Part shown: positions 1 through 5,661 of the stretch, piece after piece
Position numbering within the stretch: the stretch's first letter is position 1
How the letters are laid out: each line of letters starts with the position of its first letter
Position numbers and translations under genes: made by a program
The notes under the pieces: model-generated
Seen by the model: only the letters and a program-made list of their open reading frames with translations
The model's database searches: none
What the model was told of the DNA's origin: nothing
Assembly: GCA_045535505.1 (NCBI GenBank)
Contig: JAZSLU010000022.1
Location: 1 to 5,756 of the forward strand
Length of the DNA: 5,756 nt
Direction: 5' to 3'
Source of the DNA: CAKSST01 sp045535505
GTDB lineage: Bacteria > Bacillota > Clostridia > Oscillospirales > Acutalibacteraceae

Positions 1-300
1 TACCTTGATTTAGGATGTGAGAGCGACAGAGGCGTGTGTCTTGAGTCAGATGACTCGGAAAATGGTGGTTTTTCGATATCTAATAGAGGATATAAAACGC
101 TAGAGAGTGATGCAGTAGTATCATCAATACAACTAGAGAATTGTATATCTTCTTTTGTTATAGATACATATGAAGCACATATTTGTAAGGTAACTGATAG
201 CGGTACAACACGAACTTGCACATTGGGTGCTGCAAACCTTGCAAAATTGACCGATGCAGAAAAAGCAATAGCAACACAGAAAGGATGGACTTTGGCGTGA
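1..300 (+). CDS. C-terminal end of a phage tail/surface-type protein (5' partial)
   Basis: The reading frame is open from the first base of the window, so the start lies upstream; 99 residues up to the TGA at 298-300 are visible. The last part reads roughly TLGAANLAKLTDAEKAIAT followed by KGWTLA. From family knowledge, this ending is typical of long repeat-containing (often leucine-rich/BspA-like) proteins in gut Firmicutes prophages and phage-like regions, encoded just before the lysis genes. Position is consistent: a small phage protein, a holin and an endolysin follow on the same strand. The visible part has several cysteines and no signal peptide or membrane segment. A role in tail structure or host-surface binding is inferred from context, not from a recognised catalytic domain. 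A GTG at 34 is an internal codon and not a credible start, because the frame runs on upstream without a stop. The stop overlaps the next gene's proposed GTG start. Confidence 0.6.
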   Translation, partial: YLDLGCESDRGVCLESDDSENGGFSISNRGYKTLESDAVVSSIQLENCISSFVIDTYEAHICKVTDSGTTRTCTLGAANLAKLTDAEKAIATQKGWTLA

Positions 301-467
301 TAACAACAAAAATTGAACTTATTAAATTAACGGCAGCAAAAGGTATGACACTTACCAACGGCGAAGTTTTTAGCAAGGAAATTTATCTTGGTGAAAACGA
401 TATGCCTGATAATTGGGTAGAAATTACCGATGCGGAGGTTGAAAGACAAGAGGTGAAATGTTTATGA
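297..467 (+). CDS. small phage protein of unknown function
   Basis: A 56-residue soluble protein starting ITTKIELIKLTAAKGM after the initiator and containing GMTLTNGEVFSKEIYLGEND, then DNWVEIT, and a charged C-terminus. I recognise this pattern (K-LTA-GM-LTNGE-YLG---NW-EIT) as a small uncharacterised protein commonly encoded directly after tail-fibre or surface-protein genes in Firmicutes prophages; its function is unknown. The chosen start is GTG 297-299, which overlaps the upstream TGA as GTGA; an AAAGGA at 280-285 lies 11 nt ahead, a little far but usable, and translational coupling would help. The alternative ATG at 285-287 would give 60 residues, but its purine-rich stretch lies directly against the codon, too close for a ribosome binding site. 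The TGA at 465-467 overlaps the next gene as ATGA. Confidence 0.7.
   Translation: MITTKIELIKLTAAKGMTLTNGEVFSKEIYLGENDMPDNWVEITDAEVERQEVKCL
448..455 (+). promoter_or_regulatory. ribosome binding site that fixes the holin start
   Basis: AAGAGGTG lies 8 nt before ATG 464-466 but only 2 nt before the in-frame ATG 458-460. The spacing favours 464, which also forms an ATGA overlap with the preceding stop codon. The holin therefore most likely begins MNEKIKK and not MFMNEKIKK. An alternative is dual starts, as in some holin/antiholin genes, but the upstream start has very poor spacing. Confidence 0.6.
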
Positions 468-661
468 ATGAAAAAATAAAGAAGTTTTGTAAATATGCAT
501 TGAATGCTTTGACTATTATAAACGCCTTATTAGTTGGGCTAAACCCTATATGGAATTTACCTTATGCCGATAAAATTATAGCTACTATTTCGGTTGTTAT
601 GGCTGTGATTTCTACATATTTATTAGGCAATAAAGCGTTGAATTCAACAAAGGAGAAATAA
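464..661 (+). CDS. putative phage holin, two transmembrane helices
   Basis: This 65-residue protein has a basic N-terminus (MNEKIKKFCK), a hydrophobic stretch at about residues 11-28, a short polar turn around NLPYADK (31-37), a second hydrophobic stretch at about 38-54, and a charged tail ending STKEK. Small size, two membrane segments, charged ends and a place directly before an endolysin gene are the standard profile of a holin. Holins collect in the inner membrane and open it at a set time so that the lytic enzyme reaches the cell wall. No specific holin family can be assigned with certainty by eye. The stop TAA (659-661) abuts the endolysin ATG with no gap. An AAAGGAG at 649-655, inside the holin's last codons, serves the endolysin. 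Alternatively it could be another small membrane protein, but context makes holin much more likely. Confidence 0.75.
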   Translation: MNEKIKKFCKYALNALTIINALLVGLNPIWNLPYADKIIATISVVMAVISTYLLGNKALNSTKEK

Positions 662-1366
662 ATGTCGGTTAAGGTTTTTTGCAAAAAAAAAGATAAAAAT
701 ATAAAGTTGTCCGAACATTTTAAGGTAAAAGAATTTGCTTGTAATGACGGCGATAAGATTTTAGTTGATATGATGCTAATTGAAATGTTGGAAAAATTGC
801 GCTTGGTTTTGCGGTGTGAAAAAGTTGTTATAAATAGTGGTTATCGCACACCTGCACACGATAGAGCCGTTGGGGGTAGCGGTAGTGGACAACACACAAA
901 GGGTAAGGCGGTTGACGTTATATGTTATGATAAGGAAGGTAAAATTTCTGCAAAGCTGGTTTGCTGTGCGGCTGAAAACTTGGGTTTTACCGGCATAGGT
1001 TACATATCGGCTTACTCAACACACGTTGACGTACGTAGCGGCTCAAAGTGGTGGGGTGACGAAACAAAGTGTAACAAATCAATATCGAAAATAAATGGCT
1101 CAAGTTCGTTTTATGATTATTTTGGGATTAAAAAACCCAATTCGTGTCCATTTAATGAGCCGACAAGAAGCATTAAACGTGGTTGCAAAGGTGATGACGT
1201 TAAGTGGGTGCAGTGGCATTTAAACTCAAAAGGTTACAACTGCGGCAAGATTGACGGTGTTTGTGGTAAAAGTACTGCAAAACAAATATCTCATTTTCAG
1301 CAAGATAATGGTTTGATAATTGATGGAGTCTGCGGCAAAAAAACAAGAGAGAAATTAGTTATATAA
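662..1366 (+). CDS. phage endolysin: M15-type zinc peptidase plus peptidoglycan-binding domain
   Basis: A 234-residue cell-wall hydrolase. Residues ~12-126 match the peptidase M15 type (D-Ala-D-Ala carboxypeptidase / VanY-related, Peptidase_M15_3-like): SGYRTPAHD at 59-67, QHTKGKAVD at 77-85 and THVDV at 120-124. These supply the expected zinc ligands His78, Asp85 and His121. A linker (~127-168) leads to a C-terminal peptidoglycan-binding module at ~171-232 of the PG_binding_1 type, with IKRGCKGDDVKWVQWHLN, then GKIDGVCGKSTAK, and a partial second GxxIDGVCGKKT motif. It presumably cuts the peptide stem or cross-bridge of peptidoglycan during phage release; the exact bond is not shown by the sequence. 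There is no signal peptide, fitting release through the holin encoded immediately upstream. AAAGGAG at 649-655, 6 nt before the ATG, fixes the start. Twelve cysteines is unusually many for such an enzyme. Confidence 0.88.
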   Translation: MSVKVFCKKKDKNIKLSEHFKVKEFACNDGDKILVDMMLIEMLEKLRLVLRCEKVVINSGYRTPAHDRAVGGSGSGQHTKGKAVDVICYDKEGKISAKLVCCAAENLGFTGIGYISAYSTHVDVRSGSKWWGDETKCNKSISKINGSSSFYDYFGIKKPNSCPFNEPTRSIKRGCKGDDVKWVQWHLNSKGYNCGKIDGVCGKSTAKQISHFQQDNGLIIDGVCGKKTREKLVI

Positions 1367-1379
1367 ATAGAGGTGTAAA

Positions 1380-1649
1380 ATGGATATTGCGACAATAAGT
1401 GTTCTTATTGCTGTTTGTGGGTGCTTTGTTGGACTCGCCGGTTGGTTATCGGGTAGAGATAAAAGAATTGCCAGTGATAGCGAATGGCGTGGAGTTGTTA
1501 ATACAAAGCTTGACAATATTTTAAAATTGTCGAAAGATTTAAACTCGATTGCGCAAAAGGTTGAAGAACACGGAGAAAAAATTTCTGCCATTGAGCGCGA
1601 TGTTAAAAGTGCTCATAACAGAATTGACGAACTTTTATCAAAGACATAA
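1380..1649 (+). CDS. membrane-anchored coiled-coil phage protein, XhlA-like layout
   Basis: An 89-residue protein with an N-terminal hydrophobic segment at about residues 4-23 (ISVLIAVCGCFVGLAGWL), a short basic stretch GRDKR, and a C-terminal region (~38-87) with regular hydrophobic spacing (L44, I47, L50, L54, I57, V61) that reads as a coiled coil. Phage proteins of this layout, including hemolysin XhlA-type proteins, sit in lysis modules and are thought to assist holin function or membrane anchoring. The assignment here rests on layout and position, not on a clear signature. AGAGGTG at 1369-1375 just ahead of ATG 1380 supports the start, 13 bp after the endolysin stop. It is the last gene of the phage-type cluster; a strong terminator begins at the base after its stop codon. 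Confidence 0.7.
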   Translation: MDIATISVLIAVCGCFVGLAGWLSGRDKRIASDSEWRGVVNTKLDNILKLSKDLNSIAQKVEEHGEKISAIERDVKSAHNRIDELLSKT

Positions 1650-1683
1650 AAAATGTCCCAAAGATATTTCTTTGGGACATTTT
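1650..1683. terminator. bidirectional intrinsic terminator between convergent transcripts
   Basis: A perfect 14-bp inverted repeat, AAAATGTCCCAAAG (1650-1663) and CTTTGGGACATTTT (1670-1683), encloses a 6-nt loop. It lies exactly between the + strand phage gene stop (1649) and the - strand DUF1846 stop (1685). On the + strand the stem's own T run (TTTTC) ends the hairpin; on the - strand a run of six T follows. It should therefore stop transcription from both sides, more strongly for the - strand. Confidence 0.9.
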
Positions 1684-1684
1684 C

Positions 1685-3172
1685 TTAATTGTGATAAAGT
1701 TTTTTAGTTTGATAGCTTGGTTCGTAGGTTATATGAATTCCTAACTTGTTAAATACGTTTTCGTCAACCTTTGAGAGAATTACAGTTGAATGAGCATTGC
1801 AACCACGAAGTTTACTGAGCTGTTGCATAGCTAATGCCGCTGTTGCATCAGTAGCCGCACAAATTGAAAGTGCGATAAGAACCTCGTCGGTGTGTAATCT
1901 TGGGTTGTGGTTTCCCAGATGGTTGACCTTGAGTTTTTGAATAGGCTCAATTATAACGGGTGAAATTAAGGGAATTTCTTTTTCGATGCCAGCAATTTCT
2001 TTAAGAGCTTTTAATAACAAGGCGGCAGATGCACCAAGCAGGGAAGAAGTTTTACCGGTAATAATCTTTCCGTTTGGAAGTTCTATTGAAACAACAGGTG
2101 TTTTTGTTTGGTCTGCGCGTGCAAGAGCTGCAGCAACGACAGGCCTATCAGCTGTTGTGATGTTAAGATTATTCATTAACAATTCAATTTTGCTTACTTC
2201 ATCAGCTGAACTGTATCCTTGACGTAAAGAAACCAAGGCATCATAATAACGTCGAAGAATTTCTTGCTTTGAGGCATCGCAGCATGCTTGGTCATCTATT
2301 ATGCAATGACCACACATATTAACGCCCATATCAGTTGGACTTTTATACGGTGATTCGCCCAAAATGCGAGTGAGCATTGTGTTTAAAACAGGGAAAATTT
2401 CGACGTCACGGTTATAATTGATTGCGGTTTCACTGTATGCTTCTAAATAGAATGGGTCAATCATATTAACGTCGTTTAGATTTGCGGTTGCAGCCTCGTA
2501 TGCAAGGTTTACGGGGTGCTTTAAGGGTAAATTCCAAACGGGAAAAGTTTCGAATTTCGCATAACCTGATTTTATGCCGCGTTTATGGTCGTGATAAAGC
2601 TGTGAAAGGCATGTTGCCATTTTCCCGCTACCTGGACCGGGAGCAGTAACAACAATTAATGAACGGCTTGTTTCGATATAATCATTTTTTCCAAAACCAT
2701 CATCACTGACAATAAAAGGAATATTAACAGGATAACCGGGTATGGAATAAAGATAATATACTTTTATGCCACGGTTGGTAAGACGCTTTTTGAACATTTC
2801 TGCGCTGGGTTGATCTGCAAACTGCGAAATTACAACGCTGCCAACGTAAAGACCTATCGATTCAAAGGCATCAATAAGACGTAAGGTTTCAAGGTCGTAG
2901 GTAATGCCGCTGTCACCGCGACGTTTGTTTTTTTCTATATCGTTGGCGCTTATAACGATAACGACTTCGGCTTGGTCTTTAAGCTCAAGAAGCATTTTTA
3001 CTTTGCTGTCTGGCTCAAAACCTGGTAAAACGCGGGAAGCATGAAAGTCGTCAAAAAGTTTGCCGCCAAACTCTAAATAGAGTTTACCGCCAAACATATT
3101 AATACGTTCGCGAATTTTAAGAGATTGAAGTTGAACATATTTTTCATTATCGAAGCCGATTTTGACTGACAT
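1685..3172 (-). CDS. DUF1846 (UPF0371) family protein
   Basis: Complete 495-residue protein, the usual length of the DUF1846/UPF0371 family, which is widespread in Firmicutes and Actinobacteria and lacks an assigned reaction. The start MSVKIGFDNEKYVQLQS, the FGGKLYLEFGGKLFDDFHASRVLPGF stretch (~27-52) and the ending EPSYQTKKLYHN are characteristic. A hydrophobic strand followed by a glycine-rich P-loop-like motif, APGPGSGKM (177-185), suggests binding of a nucleotide or phosphate group; it lacks the usual Ser/Thr after the lysine. A cysteine cluster at C287, C290, C297 and C298 (MCGHC...ACC) could bind a metal; this is inference. No signal peptide or membrane segment, so cytosolic. GGAGG at 3182-3186, 9 nt ahead of the ATG, fixes the start. 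It has its own promoter, and a hairpin separates it from glmS upstream, so the two need not be functionally linked. Confidence 0.92.
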   Translation of the reverse strand: MSVKIGFDNEKYVQLQSLKIRERINMFGGKLYLEFGGKLFDDFHASRVLPGFEPDSKVKMLLELKDQAEVVIVISANDIEKNKRRGDSGITYDLETLRLIDAFESIGLYVGSVVISQFADQPSAEMFKKRLTNRGIKVYYLYSIPGYPVNIPFIVSDDGFGKNDYIETSRSLIVVTAPGPGSGKMATCLSQLYHDHKRGIKSGYAKFETFPVWNLPLKHPVNLAYEAATANLNDVNMIDPFYLEAYSETAINYNRDVEIFPVLNTMLTRILGESPYKSPTDMGVNMCGHCIIDDQACCDASKQEILRRYYDALVSLRQGYSSADEVSKIELLMNNLNITTADRPVVAAALARADQTKTPVVSIELPNGKIITGKTSSLLGASAALLLKALKEIAGIEKEIPLISPVIIEPIQKLKVNHLGNHNPRLHTDEVLIALSICAATDATAALAMQQLSKLRGCNAHSTVILSKVDENVFNKLGIHITYEPSYQTKKLYHN

Positions 3173-3181
3173 AAGAAATTG

Positions 3182-3240
3182 CCTCCAGCATAAAATGATA
3201 ATATATTAAGTATTATATCACTATAAAAACGATTTAGCAA
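3182..3240 (-). promoter_or_regulatory. sigma-A-type promoter and ribosome binding site of the DUF1846 gene
   Basis: Read on the - strand: TTGCTA (-35, 3235-3240), a 17-bp spacer, a perfect TATAAT (-10, 3212-3217), then a short AT-rich leader of about 30 nt and GGAGG at 3182-3186. Hexamers and spacing are close to consensus, indicating steady vegetative transcription. No operator or riboswitch is evident in so short a leader. Confidence 0.8.
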
Positions 3241-3274
3241 GGTGAATATCGACAAAATTTTTAATTAAAAGTAA

Positions 3275-3299
3275 CAGACCGCAAATAATTTGCGGTCTG
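3275..3299 (-). terminator. hairpin terminator downstream of glmS
   Basis: A perfect 11-bp stem, CAGACCGCAAA and TTTGCGGTCTG, with a 3-nt loop begins 5 bp after the glmS stop codon on the - strand. The bases that follow on that strand (TTACTTTTAATT) are a broken, imperfect T tract, so termination may be incomplete or the hairpin may mainly protect the mRNA 3' end. The promoter of the DUF1846 gene lies only 35 bp further on. Confidence 0.75.
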
Positions 3300-3304
3300 A
3301 AAAA

Positions 3305-5125
3305 TTATTCAACGGTTACGGATTTTGCAAGGTTACGTGGTTTGTCAACATCAATGCCTTTATATACTGAAACATAATATGCAAGCATCTGAAGAGGAAT
3401 TATAGATGTTACAGGGGCAAGCCAAGTGGAAACGCATGGAATAGTTACCGATTTATCAAAATTTATACCAATGTCATTGATGTTTTCGGCAGTGACACCA
3501 AGCGTAACTGCGCCGCGTGCGACCACCTCATTTACATTGCTAACAGTTTTAGCAGCAATTTCAGGGTTTGATATAATTGTGATAACCACCGTAGAATCTT
3601 CTATTAAGGCGATTGGTCCGTGTTTTAGTTCGCCAGCTGCGTAAGCGTCAGAGTGAATATATGATATTTCTTTAAGTTTTAGCGATGCTTCTAAAGCAAC
3701 ACAATAATCCAAACTGCGACCTAAGAAATAGATGTCTGATTCGTCTTTTATAAACTCTGCAAGTTTTTTGATATTATCATTAATATCTAAAACTTTTTCG
3801 GTTAGTTTTGGCAGAGAAAGGATATCACGTTTAAATTGGTCTAGTTCTTTGCTTGAACGGTATTTTGTTACGTCACCGGCGAATGCAGCAAAAAGATAGA
3901 GAGCAACTAATTGGGTGGTATATGCTTTTGTTGATGCAACGGCAATTTCCGGACCTGCGTAGGTGTAGAAAACATAATCCGCTTCTCTTGCCACACTGCT
4001 ACCTACAACGTTGGTAATACCCACAACCTTTGCGCCTGCTTTTTTTGCCATTCTCAAACTTGCAAGTGTGTCTGCCGTTTCGCCCGATTGGCTAATAACG
4101 ATAACAGATGTTTCAGCGTCAAGCAAGGGATTATTATAACGGAATTCTGATGCGAGCACTACTTCAACCGGTATGCCGGCAAAATGTTCAATAACAAATT
4201 TTCCAACAAGACCAGCGTGATACGCAGTTCCGCAAGCAACAATGTATATTTTTTTGCTTTGTGTGATAAAATTTTTCGAGATGTCGTCATAAGTTATTTC
4301 AAGATTTGAATTAATACGACCTGACAAAGTGTTATGTATGGCGGTGGGTTGCTCATATATTTCTTTTAGCATAAAGTGGTCATAACCGCATTTTTGGGCA
4401 GCCTCAGCTGAAAAATTAATTGTAATAACATCTTTTGTTATAGGGTTGAGCGTATTGCTAAAAATCTGAACACTATCTTGTTTTATAACCGCAAATTCTC
4501 CGTCATCAATTTGATGAATGCGTTTTGTTGATGAAAGAATTGCAGGAATATCTGATGCAATAAAATTTTCACAGTTACCAAGACCGATGATGAGAGGACT
4601 ATCTTTGCGAACGGCATAAATTGTTTCGGGCTGGTCTTGGAACATTATGCCCAGAGCATAACTGCCCTCTAACATATCTGTTGCGGATTTTATCGCATTA
4701 AGGGGGTTGCCGTCATAAAAATAATCAATTAAATTTGGGATAACCTCTGTGTCAGTCTGTGACAGGAAGTTATATCCTTTTTCAGTAAGAAAAACTTTTA
4801 AGTTTTTATAGTTTTCAATAATACCATTATGTACAACAGCGACTTTACTTGATGAACTTGTGTGGGGGTGTGAGTTGATTTTTGAGGGTGAGCCATGTGT
4901 TGCCCAACGAGTATGACCAATGCCGATTGTACTATTACAGGATTTGTTGTTAATAGCTTTAGATAAATTTGAAAGGCGGCCTTTTTCTTTATAAACAGAA
5001 ATGTTGCCGTTTTCATAAATGGCAACGCCTGCAGAGTCATATCCTCTGTACTCAAGACAAGCAAGACCGTCGATTAAAATATCAACAGCGCCTCGTTTAC
5101 CAACATAACCAACAATACCACACAT
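3305..5125 (-). CDS. glmS: glutamine--fructose-6-phosphate aminotransferase (isomerizing)
   Basis: Converts fructose-6-phosphate and glutamine to glucosamine-6-phosphate and glutamate in the cytosol, the first committed step to UDP-GlcNAc for peptidoglycan and other cell-envelope sugars. The 606-residue length is normal (E. coli 609). The N-terminal class II glutaminase domain (~1-240) starts MCGIVGYVG, with the nucleophile cysteine exposed after Met removal, and shows HTRWATHG (71-78), VHNG (98-101) and D125. Two SIS sugar-isomerase domains follow (~285-425 and ~455-596) with ACGT (297-300), SQSGET (345-350), ASTKAY (397-402), Glu486, ELKHGP (499-504, catalytic-type His502) and the hallmark end DKPRNLAKSVTVE including Lys601. 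All expected catalytic residues are present. GGAG at 5133-5136, 7 nt before the ATG, supports the start, which the required MCGI terminus confirms. Divergent from the tRNA genes; probably transcribed alone. Confidence 0.98.
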   Translation of the reverse strand: MCGIVGYVGKRGAVDILIDGLACLEYRGYDSAGVAIYENGNISVYKEKGRLSNLSKAINNKSCNSTIGIGHTRWATHGSPSKINSHPHTSSSSKVAVVHNGIIENYKNLKVFLTEKGYNFLSQTDTEVIPNLIDYFYDGNPLNAIKSATDMLEGSYALGIMFQDQPETIYAVRKDSPLIIGLGNCENFIASDIPAILSSTKRIHQIDDGEFAVIKQDSVQIFSNTLNPITKDVITINFSAEAAQKCGYDHFMLKEIYEQPTAIHNTLSGRINSNLEITYDDISKNFITQSKKIYIVACGTAYHAGLVGKFVIEHFAGIPVEVVLASEFRYNNPLLDAETSVIVISQSGETADTLASLRMAKKAGAKVVGITNVVGSSVAREADYVFYTYAGPEIAVASTKAYTTQLVALYLFAAFAGDVTKYRSSKELDQFKRDILSLPKLTEKVLDINDNIKKLAEFIKDESDIYFLGRSLDYCVALEASLKLKEISYIHSDAYAAGELKHGPIALIEDSTVVITIISNPEIAAKTVSNVNEVVARGAVTLGVTAENINDIGINFDKSVTIPCVSTWLAPVTSIIPLQMLAYYVSVYKGIDVDKPRNLAKSVTVE

Positions 5126-5132
5126 ATTAAGA

Positions 5133-5235
5133 CTCCAATATTAAGGATTTTTATATTATTTATAAAATCGGACCAAATATTTATAATATTCGTCAAATAC
5201 CTATATATATTACATCAAAACTTCATAAAAGTCAA
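5133..5235 (-). promoter_or_regulatory. probable glmS promoter, leader and ribosome binding site
   Basis: On the - strand, TTGACT (-35, 5230-5235) and TAATAT (-10, 5207-5212) are 17 bp apart, predicting a start near 5200 and a leader of about 75 nt with GGAG at 5133-5136. The leader is nearly all A and T, with only weak short inverted repeats such as AATATT-TAT-AATATT around 5176-5190. It is too short and lacks the conserved GC-rich elements for a glmS ribozyme. The surrounding DNA is so AT-rich that other -10-like matches occur, so the exact promoter is moderately certain. Confidence 0.55.
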
Positions 5236-5297
5236 CGATAATTAATCAAATATACTATATAATATTCAAATTGGTAAAAATGTTTATAAATTTTCTA

Positions 5298-5325
5298 TTG
5301 ACAAAATAGGTTGATGTGATATAAT
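5298..5325 (+). promoter_or_regulatory. strong sigma-A promoter for the tRNA operon
   Basis: Both hexamers are perfect consensus: TTGACA (5298-5303) and TATAAT (5320-5325), 16 bp apart. The predicted start is around 5332, a few bases before the tRNA-His 5' end, so the primary transcript needs little 5' trimming. The AT-rich stretch just upstream could act as an UP element. Such a promoter suits a constitutive stable-RNA transcript. Confidence 0.9.
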
Positions 5326-5337
5326 TGAACATACTGT

Positions 5338-5415
<78 letters not shown>

Positions 5416-5424
5416 CCTATATAT

Positions 5425-5499
5425 TGGGGTGTCGTCAAGCGGTAAGACACAGCACTTTGACTGCTGCATTCGTAGGTTCGAATCCTGCCACCCCAGCCA
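5425..5499 (+). tRNA. tRNA-Gln (anticodon TTG)
   Basis: The acceptor TGGGGTG (5425-5431) pairs with CACCCCA (5489-5495). The anticodon stem CAGCA/TGCTG encloses loop CTTTGAC with anticodon TTG at 5457-5459, and the T arm is GTAGG-TTCGAAT-CCTGC. The discriminator is G and CCA is encoded (5497-5499). Cotranscribed with tRNA-His from the promoter at 5298. Its last 16 nt, plus the terminator after it, are repeated exactly at 5673-5724. Confidence 0.96.
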
Positions 5500-5535
5500 A
5501 AATAAGCACTACCTTTTGGTAGTGCTTTATTTTTT
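5484..5535 (+). repeat. 52-bp direct repeat, copy 1 (tRNA-Gln 3' end plus terminator)
   Basis: Identical base for base to 5673-5724. It starts in the 3' strand of the T stem of tRNA-Gln (CCTGC), includes the acceptor 3' strand, G73 and CCA, the following AAAATAAG, and the whole terminator hairpin with its six-T run. Duplication of a tRNA 3' end together with downstream DNA is what site-specific integration at a tRNA gene leaves behind; a local duplication is the alternative. Confidence 0.95.
5504..5535 (+). terminator. intrinsic terminator of the tRNA operon (copy 1)
   Basis: The 10-bp stem AAGCACTACC / GGTAGTGCTT with a TTTT loop is followed by TATTTTTT. It begins a few bases after the CCA of tRNA-Gln and should end the tRNA-His/tRNA-Gln transcript. 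Confidence 0.93.
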
Positions 5536-5572
5536 CTTACATCAGGATGAGAACCGAGGTTCGTCGAAACAG

Positions 5573-5598
5573 CCCAAAAGCCGCGACAGGCTTTTGGG
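5573..5598 (+). repeat. inverted repeat / hairpin 1 in the insert
   Basis: CCCAAAAGCC and GGCTTTTGGG form a perfect 10-bp stem with loop GCGACA. The flanks CAG (5570-5572) and CTG (5600-5602) extend the stem by 3 bp past one bulged A, and TTCG (5560-5563) and CGAA (5603-5606) could close an outer helix. No T run follows, so it does not look like an intrinsic terminator. Confidence 0.85.
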
Positions 5599-5616
5599 AC
5601 TGCGAAGTCTCGAGCA

Positions 5617-5661
5617 CCACAAATTATTTTGCAAACGCTCGGAGCGTTCAAAATAATGTGG
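5617..5661 (+). repeat. inverted repeat / hairpin 2 in the insert
   Basis: A long helix with two 2-nt bulges on the left arm only: CCACA pairs with TGTGG, TTATTTTG with CAAAATAA, and AACGCT with AGCGTT around a small loop. About 19 pairs are broken by extra AA (5622-5623) and CA (5632-5633). Matched arms with one-sided bulges suggest a structured RNA or a recombination/replication hairpin and not a terminator, as no T run follows. Confidence 0.85.

Noticed and set aside
216..296. N-terminal extension of the small phage protein from a TTG at 216 or ATG at 285
   Set aside because: It would overlap the upstream gene deeply, no ribosome binding site is suitably spaced, and the recognisable family sequence begins at about 297.
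1986..2222. Open frame on the + strand inside the DUF1846 gene
   Set aside because: It is antisense to a convincing full-length family member, has no ribosome binding site, and its composition follows the opposite strand's codons.
3196..3221. Imperfect inverted repeat around TGATAATATATTAAGTATTA near the DUF1846 -10 box
   Set aside because: In such AT-rich DNA partial symmetry is expected by chance; too imperfect to call an operator.
3073..3255. Open frame on the - strand overlapping the start of the DUF1846 gene
   Set aside because: It covers the promoter and N-terminus of the real gene in another frame; nothing recognisable is encoded.
4798..5064. Open frame within glmS on the same strand in another frame
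   Set aside because: The glmS frame there encodes invariant glutaminase residues (HTRWATHG, VHNG), so the other frame is incidental.
5126..5297. Possible glmS ribozyme ahead of glmS
   Set aside because: The region is almost wholly A and T, the likely leader is about 75 nt, and none of the ribozyme's conserved core is visible.
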